From positions 1 to 33,487 of the IMG/VR virus record IMGVR_UViG_3300044837_000038: a stretch of 33,487 nucleotides of DNA. One strand, 5' to 3'. The notes below the pieces were generated by a model that did no database searches, was not told the origin of the DNA, and saw only the letters and a program-made list of their open reading frames with translations. Both the position numbers and the translations under genes were made by a program. The DNA is from a virus. Positions 28,609 through 33,487 of this stretch are shown piece by piece (the stretch's first letter is position 1; each line of letters begins with the position of its first letter).

Positions 28609-29100
28609 TTACGGCTGATTTTTAATTGCAAGCTGTTTCGGTTCTGACCATTGAATATTCAGTTCTGCGCCAAGTGAATATAACCATTCAATGAAAACTG
28701 AAGCGAGTTTAGATGGAAACTTGCGCGTCTGTACTCCAAGCATTACAACGCCTTCACCACGCAATGATGGTGCCATTTCTGATACGCCCATCTTCGCCCA
28801 TAGATCAGCAAAGTCTGAATCGTTGACTGTATCGCGGCGAAATTGATCGACTAGGATTCGCTTCATGTCATCCAGCTTCCATTCTTTATTACAATGTCTG
28901 TATTGCTTGGCAATATCGCCGATCATGGCATGGTAGCATTCCTCTTGCTCCCGGCTCTTTGATGGCAGCGGGCAATCAATCACCATCCGTAAAGGCCGAT
29001 CTTCATCCAGCGGCACGCGTTGTAAAACTTCTATCGCACGCTGGCGCTGTAATTCAGAACGAAATAGAATTGGACCTTGATGGAAGTCAAGTGTGTTCAT
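28609..29100 (-). CDS. ninB: NinB-type recombination protein
   Basis: A 163-residue protein of the lambda NinB family (Orf), a mediator that loads recombination proteins on single-stranded DNA. Typical features are the start MNTLDFHQGPILFRSELQRQ, CPLPSKSREQEECYHAMIGD with IAKQYRH, and LDDMKRILVDQFRRDT. Its neighbours are a P-loop ATPase and a presumed DNA-binding partner, which fits a recombination module. Its start overlaps the upstream stop by four bases (29097-29100). Confidence 0.9.
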   Translation of the reverse strand: MNTLDFHQGPILFRSELQRQRAIEVLQRVPLDEDRPLRMVIDCPLPSKSREQEECYHAMIGDIAKQYRHCNKEWKLDDMKRILVDQFRRDTVNDSDFADLWAKMGVSEMAPSLRGEGVVMLGVQTRKFPSKLASVFIEWLYSLGAELNIQWSEPKQLAIKNQP

Positions 29101-29393
29101 GCTTTAGGCCAAAGTACATTGCGTAAATCTTGACGTTGCTTCGCCAGCGATTCCAATTCAATCGTAATATCAGCCGCTTCGTTCAGATGAAAGCGAATAC
29201 CGGATAAAGTCGCTTGAATCGTTTCATGATTTGGCTCATTAACCGTGGCTGCTTTGAGCGCATCATTCAGATAAGATTGCACGATAGTAAATTTTTCGCG
29301 CAATGTTACTTTCTTATCTTCGTGGACAGTACGTAAAATGCTGTACTGACCACGTGCTTTTAAAGTCTCGTCGGACTCGGTAAATGTATGCAT
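29097..29393 (-). CDS. Hypothetical helical protein in the recombination operon (98 aa)
   Basis: ATG 29393 (MHTFTESDETLKARGQYSIL) follows closely on the previous stop, with GGATG as ribosome site inside the preceding gene's last codons. It is rich in helices (LREKFTIVQSYLNDALKAAT; EAADITIELESLAKQRQDLR) and soluble. Placed between a presumed ssDNA-binding protein and NinB. Function unknown. Confidence 0.7.
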   Translation of the reverse strand: MHTFTESDETLKARGQYSILRTVHEDKKVTLREKFTIVQSYLNDALKAATVNEPNHETIQATLSGIRFHLNEAADITIELESLAKQRQDLRNVLWPKA

Positions 29394-29394
29394 T

Positions 29395-30021
29395 TTACAT
29401 CCAGTCAGGAATACCACCATCGCCTGTCTGTTGACTATCAGGCTGGCGCTGGCGGCCTGATACGCGCTTATCGCGAATAGGCCGCGCCATTAATGATTCG
29501 ATAATGCGTGGAAGTTTTTCAGGTGTCGTTTTATTTGCCAATACTTCGGATGCTGTAAGTTCTGTATCCGCTTGAAAAACACCGTATAGGATCACGCGAT
29601 CTTTGTCAGCACCATGCTGGTCAGTGTAGATTTCCTTTTGCAACAGGAAGCCAATATCACGCCCCATTAGCGATGGATAGCCTTCTGCTGTGCGTTGTTC
29701 GCGCTGTTTCGTAGATGTATCATATTTTTCAAAATTGATTGGGCCGTCTTGAGCTTCGCGCAATTTCAAAACAGCAAGAATTGCATTGACCATTTTCAGT
29801 GATGGTAGATCATCGCCCGATGCATTGATCGTGTATAGATCGAGATAGTCAGCCGTTTGTCCATCATATGATTTAAATGAAATTCCAAGACCCTGTGTTC
29901 CGTTGCCAGAGAGAAGTTTTTCGGCGCGTGTAATCTTGCCGATATATTTTCCTGTATCGCGAATGCCAGTAGCGATATTGTCAGCAGATGAAGCCGATTG
30001 AGCATTGAGTTTCAGAGACAT
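29395..30021 (-). CDS. Putative ssDNA-binding/recombination partner protein (208 aa)
   Basis: It starts MSLKLNAQSASSADNIATGI two bases after the upstream ATPase gene. The N-terminal 160 residues look like a beta-rich fold (GKYIGKITRAEKLLSGNGTQ, DYLDLYTINASGDD, IGFLLQKEIYTDQ), and the last 45 are basic/Gln-rich, ending GDGGIPDWM, an acidic-hydrophobic tip reminiscent of SSB tails. A gene of this type beside a RecA-like ATPase is common in phages. The single-strand DNA role is inference. Confidence 0.55.
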   Translation of the reverse strand: MSLKLNAQSASSADNIATGIRDTGKYIGKITRAEKLLSGNGTQGLGISFKSYDGQTADYLDLYTINASGDDLPSLKMVNAILAVLKLREAQDGPINFEKYDTSTKQREQRTAEGYPSLMGRDIGFLLQKEIYTDQHGADKDRVILYGVFQADTELTASEVLANKTTPEKLPRIIESLMARPIRDKRVSGRQRQPDSQQTGDGGIPDWM

Positions 30022-30023
30022 TT

Positions 30024-30686
30024 TTATTCCTTTGGTTGAGTAAAATAATCAACGATTGCAGCATCGACAATCGCGAGGTCATTATCGATATGATCAGTTT
30101 CAAACATATCGGCGGGAGTTTTTACGGTATCGCTACCGTTATTTTTGGTGCTAAAAACATTGACGCCGTTAATAACGTGAGTACGTAATACGATTGTCAC
30201 CAATCCCTCAATGGTGATTTTTTCGTCTAGCAGCTTGCCGATTGTTTTAATCTTGGTATGGCCGCTTTCGTCTGTCTGTGTATGCGACAGAATATAGACG
30301 CGTTTATCGTCGGATAGGTTAGCGGAAGCAGTCAAAATATCCCATGCGAAACGGGCAATTTCATTGTATTTTGTGAAAGCAGCAGCCCCAGTTTCCTTAT
30401 CTAAGACGCGGCGCATGAACTCGTTGCTCATGGTGTATTGAAAGTCATCCAACACAATTATTTTTTTCTTAGTGCGCTGCATTGCCTTCACAATTACATC
30501 ACTTTTATCGGTGACGTAGATCGATCCATCAGGATTATCTTTTGTTAGGATAGACCAGTGTTTAGCTTTGAAAGGAAGTGGCTTTTTAACAGCTTGAATC
30601 AGCAATGTATCTGCCGGATTGAGATTGCGCAGACTAAAAGTCTTTCCTGCGCCAGATTCGCCTAATACGATGGTTGCAATACTCAT
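30024..30686 (-). CDS. P-loop ATPase, phage recombinase-type (Sak4/AAA-like)
   Basis: A 220-residue protein with Walker A GESGAGKT (9-16), Walker B IIVLDDF (76-82) and VYILSHTQTDESGHTKIKTI as the sensor region. It opens ATIVLGESGAGKTFSLRNLN and has QAVKKPLPF, both common in a group of phage ATP-binding proteins encoded with an ssDNA-binding partner and often assigned to RecA-like single-strand annealing or recombination systems. Start has AGAGG ten bases upstream. Confidence 0.78.
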   Translation of the reverse strand: MSIATIVLGESGAGKTFSLRNLNPADTLLIQAVKKPLPFKAKHWSILTKDNPDGSIYVTDKSDVIVKAMQRTKKKIIVLDDFQYTMSNEFMRRVLDKETGAAAFTKYNEIARFAWDILTASANLSDDKRVYILSHTQTDESGHTKIKTIGKLLDEKITIEGLVTIVLRTHVINGVNVFSTKNNGSDTVKTPADMFETDHIDNDLAIVDAAIVDYFTQPKE

Positions 30687-30755
30687 AATCAGTAGCCTCT
30701 AAGTCAGTAAAATTTAATAAGTCGATAAATCAGATAACAATATACAGCAGCAAAA

Positions 30756-30938
30756 TTAAAATTTCAAATTATGTTTTTTTGCATATGCTTGCAGCGCAGC
30801 AGGATCATACTTAGGGAAATAGGCCGATGAAATTACTTTCGTTTCAATGTGATTCAACGGAGGAATCCCGTTTGATTTTCTCCATTCATCCACATTCACG
30901 CCAAGTGCGCTAATGATTGGTTTCTTTTCATCGCTCAT
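30756..30938 (-). CDS. Small hypothetical early protein (60 aa)
   Basis: It starts MSDEKKPIISALGVNVDEWR at ATG 30938, overlapping the upstream stop (ATGA), and ends PAALQAYAKKHNLKF. Soluble, one Trp, no cysteines. The 69 bases to the ATPase start carry no clear signal other than its ribosome site. Function unknown. Confidence 0.65.
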   Translation of the reverse strand: MSDEKKPIISALGVNVDEWRKSNGIPPLNHIETKVISSAYFPKYDPAALQAYAKKHNLKF

Positions 30939-31153
30939 TTTTTATCCCTCGTAGTTGAAACCGGCTCCGACATCTGCGCAATCGCAGAATCGGAAAATTT
31001 GGTGAACAGACGTGCTTTCATCTTTGCTTCCTGGTAGCGCTGCTGTTTTTCATCAGCGGCAGCATCCAGCACCGGAACGCGAATCACAGCGATCACCACT
31101 AAGCCCAGGACAATACCAGACACGAAGATACCAATGAGGTTGCGCCAGGTCAT
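30935..31153 (-). CDS. Small single-TM protein (72 aa)
   Basis: I chose ATG 31153 (MTWRNLIGIFVSGIVLGLVV) since it overlaps the stop of the previous tiny gene; the longer frame from 31210 is read in another frame by that gene. One membrane helix (about 4-25) is followed by a charged soluble helix (DEKQQRYQEAKMKARLFTKF) and a polar tail. Third in a series of coupled small membrane proteins. Confidence 0.65.
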   Translation of the reverse strand: MTWRNLIGIFVSGIVLGLVVIAVIRVPVLDAAADEKQQRYQEAKMKARLFTKFSDSAIAQMSEPVSTTRDKK

Positions 31154-31239
31154 ACCATCACCCAGTCGATTATTGCAATGATCAACAGCACCACAGTGAT
31201 GCATATCCATTCAGGAATGCAGTTTATGAGGCGGATCAT
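31150..31239 (-). CDS. Tiny membrane protein (29 aa)
   Basis: ATG 31239 to TGA 31150 encodes MIRLINCIPEWICITVVLLI then IAIIDWVMV, almost wholly hydrophobic, a single membrane helix. GGGA lies about eight bases upstream. Both ends overlap neighbours as ATGA. Many short hydrophobic phage proteins modulate the membrane; no function can be assigned. Confidence 0.5.
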   Translation of the reverse strand: MIRLINCIPEWICITVVLLIIAIIDWVMV

Positions 31240-31337
31240 AGGAATGTCCCATTCATCAGGTCATGCATAATACTGGCAACGCCAGTCAACATCAGGAACA
31301 GGGCGAAGACAACCATGACGATTTCATTAGCGTTCAT
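31236..31337 (-). CDS. Tiny membrane protein (33 aa)
   Basis: ATG 31337 to TGA 31236 encodes MNANEIVMVVFALFLMLTGV then ASIMHDLMNGTFL, with one membrane helix (about 5-24). GGGGGA nine bases upstream is a good ribosome site. Coupled by ATGA to genes on either side. Function unknown. Confidence 0.55.
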   Translation of the reverse strand: MNANEIVMVVFALFLMLTGVASIMHDLMNGTFL

Positions 31338-31675
31338 TTTGTTTGAATCCCCCTAACAAATTCCCGTTGATCTTCTTCCGCAGTTTCAGCGGCGCGCGCT
31401 TCTTCCTTGTCATGCTGGCGTTCACACCAGAGGATCATATCCTCCAGAAGAGATGACGATACAAGATTCAAAACACTGAACCGTGTCCCAGTGATCGAGA
31501 CTTCCATGACATCGAATTCCTTGCCGTCGTATGTGCCGAACAGGTCCAGCAGCAAGCCATCATGATCGTACTCGCTAAACAATGGTGTACCAAACTTCGG
31601 CGATACCATTTCCTGTTTCTGCACCATCACGGTAGTGGCGATTGGCGGCTTTGGAAGTCCGTATGCTGCATTCAT
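31334..31675 (-). CDS. Hypothetical early protein (113 aa)
   Basis: It starts MNAAYGLPKPPIATTVMVQK with GGGGAAAAA before ATG 31675. A beta-rich middle (LLLDLFGTYDGKEFDVMEVS) leads to a charged C-terminal helix (WCERQHDKEEARAAETAEED). No known domain. Stop overlaps the start of the 33-residue membrane protein. Confidence 0.7.
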   Translation of the reverse strand: MNAAYGLPKPPIATTVMVQKQEMVSPKFGTPLFSEYDHDGLLLDLFGTYDGKEFDVMEVSITGTRFSVLNLVSSSLLEDMILWCERQHDKEEARAAETAEEDQREFVRGIQTK

Positions 31676-31694
31676 TTTTTCCCCTACTATTGAT

Positions 31695-31708
31695 GGGGCC
31701 GAAGCCCC
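31695..31708 (-). other. GC-rich UUCG tetraloop hairpin between early genes
   Basis: On the - strand GGGGC-TTCG-GCCCC forms a very stable hairpin with a UUCG loop. No T tract follows, so it is more likely an mRNA-stabilising or processing element, or a weak terminator, between the first and second early-left genes. Confidence 0.55.
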
Positions 31709-31715
31709 GGTTAGG

Positions 31716-31865
31716 TTATTTGTTGTTCAGCGAAACCAGATATTCAAGAATCGGGATCGCTTCATATTTTTCGGTATTCAGCGCATCAACTTTGCTCTTA
31801 TCGAATGTTTCACAGATCACTTCTTTTGTCTCTTTGTTGCGCAGTACCCAGCTTGCCGTTTTCAT
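31716..31865 (-). CDS. Small early protein (49 aa), first of the left operon
   Basis: It starts MKTASWVLRNKETKEVICET at ATG 31865 and ends KYEAIPILEYLVSLNNK. The W-V-x-R-N-K-E-T...T-F...L-N-T-E-K-Y-E-A-x-P-I-L-E-Y-L pattern is common in phage early regions. A GTG at 31907 in frame lies upstream of the predicted transcription start and is rejected. Function unknown. Confidence 0.7.
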   Translation of the reverse strand: MKTASWVLRNKETKEVICETFDKSKVDALNTEKYEAIPILEYLVSLNNK

Positions 31866-31897
31866 GATCTGCTTTTTATGTGCGTTGCAATAAACAG

Positions 31898-31927
31898 ATA
31901 TTCCCACAAATCAAAATCGCATGTCAA
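31898..31927 (-). promoter_or_regulatory. Candidate early-left promoter (pL-like)
   Basis: On the - strand TTGACA (31927-31922, perfect) and GAATAT (31903-31898) are spaced by 18 bases. Transcription would begin near 31890, just before the first early-left gene. Confidence 0.5.
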
Positions 31928-31973
31928 GCATTTATGTGCGCAGCATTAAAAATAATTAAACGCAATATAGTGC

Positions 31974-32002
31974 GTGACAAATTAAATTAATTGTTTTAGT
32001 AT
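31974..32002 (+). promoter_or_regulatory. Candidate early-right promoter
   Basis: GTGACA (31974-31979) and TAGTAT (31997-32002) are spaced by 17 bases. The start would fall at about 32009, one base before ATG 32010, predicting a leaderless or nearly leaderless mRNA for the Cro-like gene. Near-repeats TGTGCGCA (about 31935) and AGTGCGTGA (31970) between the two promoters may be operator halves. Confidence 0.5.
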
Positions 32003-32009
32003 TTAGCTC

Positions 32010-32198
32010 ATGGAAAAACTCGAATACGTTCTGACGGAACTAAATCGTCGCAAAGGGCAACTTGGGGTTGTTGCAAAAAATACACATGTTAGCTTGCGAA
32101 CGATTACCTATGTCATGAGTGGGCGCGATGTACGTGTCAGTACACTCGATGCACTTCATAAGTATCTGAAGGAAAACATTAGGAGAAAAATATTATGA
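32010..32198 (+). CDS. Cro-like HTH regulator (62 aa)
   Basis: A small HTH protein: LEYVLTELNRRKGQLGVVAK, NTHVSLRTITYVMSGRDVRV, then STLDALHKYLKEN. The A-K-x-x-x-V-S-x-R-T-I-x-Y-V-x-S-G helix-turn-helix with a C-terminal short helix fits the Cro/C1-type fold. No Shine-Dalgarno precedes ATG 32010, and the predicted start site is adjacent, as for leaderless lambda cI mRNA. It stands beside the divergent promoter region, so it likely controls it. Its stop overlaps the next start (ATGA). Confidence 0.8.
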   Translation: MEKLEYVLTELNRRKGQLGVVAKNTHVSLRTITYVMSGRDVRVSTLDALHKYLKENIRRKIL

Positions 32199-32575
32199 CA
32201 TTAGGATATCGCGTTCCTGGAAGTGGCAATGCACCAAGCGCAGCATCCCTGCATCTTCGCAAGACGATTCTTACATTACTTGCGAAACATCCTGGCATGA
32301 ACTGTCGATCAATCAGAAAAGAATTATCGAAGACTATGAAGCTTGAAAAATGTATCGTTAAAAATACACTTTACATGCTTGTCGCTTCTGGGAAGTTGTA
32401 TTCGGAAAAGATCAATTCGCGCAGTTCGAATTATTATGTTAGGAAAGTTGTTACGCCGCCATCGATCAACAAGCAGCGGATTAAAGTCGTGCCGTCGAAT
32501 CAATTGCCAAAATTACCAGGGCCAGTCTATCAGCCGATGGACTGGATGATGCACCAGTTGCAAAGAGACTTATGA
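32195..32575 (+). CDS. Winged-helix-like early protein (126 aa)
   Basis: MTLGYRVPGSGNAPSAASLH is followed by a region that reads like a winged helix: RKTILTLLAKHPGMNCRSIR, KELSKTMKLEKCIVKNTLYM, LVASGKLYSEK. The rest is basic and Pro-containing, ending DWMMHQLQRDL. AGGAG precedes the start. Probably DNA-binding; might be a replication or regulatory protein. Coupled to both neighbours by ATGA. Confidence 0.65.
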   Translation: MTLGYRVPGSGNAPSAASLHLRKTILTLLAKHPGMNCRSIRKELSKTMKLEKCIVKNTLYMLVASGKLYSEKINSRSSNYYVRKVVTPPSINKQRIKVVPSNQLPKLPGPVYQPMDWMMHQLQRDL

Positions 32576-33039
32576 GTCAGTCAGTTCTCGATCCTTGTTG
32601 TGGAAGTAAAATGTTTTATTTTAATAAACAAGATCAGCGCGTCCTGTTCGGCGATATCCGTGACGAAGATCACATTCTTTGTGATGGGCGTGCGCTGTCA
32701 ATCAAGCCCGATGTAATAGTGGATTTCCGCAAGATGAATTTTCCTGATGGTGTCTTTAAATTGGTCGTATTTGATCCGCCACATTTGCGCAAGGCCGGTC
32801 CTCAAAGCTGGCTGCGTGCCAAGTACGGAATCCTCTCAGATGATTGGAAATCCGACTTGCGTCAAGGCTTCTCCGAATGCTTCCGCGTGCTGGCCACCGA
32901 TGGTGTACTTATTTTCAAGTGGAATGAAATCCAGATCAAGGTAAGCGAAATATTGTCCTTGACCGATGAAATCCCATTGTTCGGCCATAAGTCAGGAAAG
33001 CGATCTGATACCCATTGGATTACATTTATAAAGCGGTAA
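32572..33039 (+). CDS. SAM-dependent DNA methyltransferase, likely adenine-type
   Basis: A 155-residue class I methyltransferase with the SAM-binding motif VLDPCCGSKMFYF (5-17), DIVVDF-type strand (KPDVIVDFRKMNFPDG) and catalytic DPPH (68-71), a variant of the DPPY motif of N6-adenine or N4-cytosine enzymes. Later LRQGFSECFRVLATDGVLIF is the typical strand-4/5 area. No target-recognition domain, so specificity may be broad. With the C5 enzyme it gives the phage two possible DNA modifications. Confidence 0.85.
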   Translation: MSQSVLDPCCGSKMFYFNKQDQRVLFGDIRDEDHILCDGRALSIKPDVIVDFRKMNFPDGVFKLVVFDPPHLRKAGPQSWLRAKYGILSDDWKSDLRQGFSECFRVLATDGVLIFKWNEIQIKVSEILSLTDEIPLFGHKSGKRSDTHWITFIKR

Positions 33040-33069
33040 TAGGCCGCTTTTAACGAATAAGGAATAATC

Positions 33070-33228
33070 ATGCTTAAGCCTCATTTATTCAAAGACGGTT
33101 GCTACTGCGCCTGCGCAAACAGCCGCTTCGATCATCATATACTCCGTAGCACATTCGGCGAAACACCGCTGATTGCGTTTCTCATGTGGCATAAGGCCCA
33201 TAATTTATTTCATATCCGAAATAAATAA
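33070..33228 (+). CDS. Small Cys-rich hypothetical protein (52 aa)
   Basis: ATG 33070 with AAGGA eight bases upstream encodes MLKPHLFKDGCYCACANSRF and ends HKAHNLFHIRNK. CxCxC at residues 11-15 and several His suggest metal binding. The last 24 bases overlap the 3' end of the convergent OrfA gene. Function unknown. Confidence 0.5.
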   Translation: MLKPHLFKDGCYCACANSRFDHHILRSTFGETPLIAFLMWHKAHNLFHIRNK

Positions 33229-33483
33229 ACTGAGTGCTTGTTTCAATACATTCCGCTCAGTCGTTACACGTTCTAGTTCTTGATATAAGCGGTCGTATTC
33301 TGCTTTGCTTATACCGGTAGCCAGTTGTTGATTTTGAACCACGTGGCTCTCTTTAATCCAGCGTGATAGCGTAAAAACGCTGATGCCAAGCGATTTAGCA
33401 ACATGTGATTTTGTAATGCCTGGTTGTTGTGCCTGTCTTACTGCATCATGTTTGAATTCAAGACTGAAATTTTTACGCTTCAT
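33205..33483 (-). CDS. IS3-family OrfA-type transposase subunit, solitary
   Basis: A 92-residue protein of the IS3/IS911 OrfA type: MKRKNFSLEFKHDAVRQAQQ start, HTH GITKSHVAKSLGISVFTLSR with WIKES, and a C-terminal leucine-zipper helix (DRLYQELERVTTERNVLKQA). OrfA binds the IS ends and is normally followed by OrfB with the DDE catalytic domain. No OrfB lies downstream: phage early genes follow at once. No inverted repeats are visible in the few bases before the edge. It may be an IS remnant or a phage gene reused as DNA-binding protein. Confidence 0.8.
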   Translation of the reverse strand: MKRKNFSLEFKHDAVRQAQQPGITKSHVAKSLGISVFTLSRWIKESHVVQNQQLATGISKAEYDRLYQELERVTTERNVLKQALSLFISDMK

Positions 33484-33487
33484 GTTG

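Overview
The window is almost entirely one tailed-phage genome (free phage or prophage) with a P22-type short-tail (podovirus) morphogenesis plan. Support comes from a P22-like portal of about 720 residues, a scaffold directly before a P22-type coat protein, gp4-like and gp10-like head-completion proteins, three ejection-type proteins and a spike with a P22-like head-binding start. Lambdoid early functions are present (NinB, NinG, a small Cro-like HTH protein). Moderate G+C and protein resemblance to phages of Burkholderia/Bordetella-type hosts suggest a betaproteobacterial host, but this is inference. No integrase or full-length CI repressor is visible, so lifestyle is undecided.

Layout. (1) 1-3549, + strand: tandem glycine-rich miniproteins written in hexamer repeats, a replication-protein C-terminal-type gene, an SPFH/band-7 membrane protein, NinG and small coupled genes. 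(2) 3662-3843: two tRNA genes, one with an unusual 8/4 cloverleaf, closed by a terminator. (3) 3951-26015, + strand late operon: small genes, a cluster of three palindromes, small and large terminase with an HNH endonuclease nested between them, portal, four beta-rich presumed head-decoration proteins, scaffold, coat, a second HNH endonuclease with its own promoter and hairpin, head-completion proteins with an embedded GroES-like co-chaperonin, a cupin plus 2-oxoglutarate oxygenase pair, ejection proteins, tail spike, spike-assembly protein, then lysis genes (M15 endolysin, three-TM holin and accessory membrane proteins). (4) 31865-26025, - strand early-left operon: small membrane proteins linked by ATGA overlaps, a P-loop ATPase, a partner protein, NinB, a structured RNA/terminator, and a C5 cytosine methyltransferase with a complete second reading frame. 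(5) 31898-32002: divergent control region. (6) 32010-33228, + strand early-right genes: Cro-like protein, winged-helix-like protein, DNA methyltransferase and a small Cys-rich protein, then an IS3-type OrfA on the - strand at the window edge.

How it fits together. The early-left and early-right operons diverge from a lambda-like control region. The early-right operon probably continues past the right edge and re-enters at the left edge (replication protein, NinG), so the window looks like a roughly circular genome opened at a low-complexity repeat and at an IS-like gene. Almost every gene junction is an ATGA, GTGA or TAATG overlap, so translational coupling is a general rule here and helps decide starts.

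Most interesting signals: the 8/4 class-II tRNA-Ser-like gene; a promoter embedded in a 12-bp hairpin that hides the ribosome site of the coat-downstream homing endonuclease (an I-TevI-like control layout); the dual-frame methyltransferase locus; the palindrome cluster before the terminase; a three-way-junction RNA; and an antisense 38-residue membrane protein inside the late operon.
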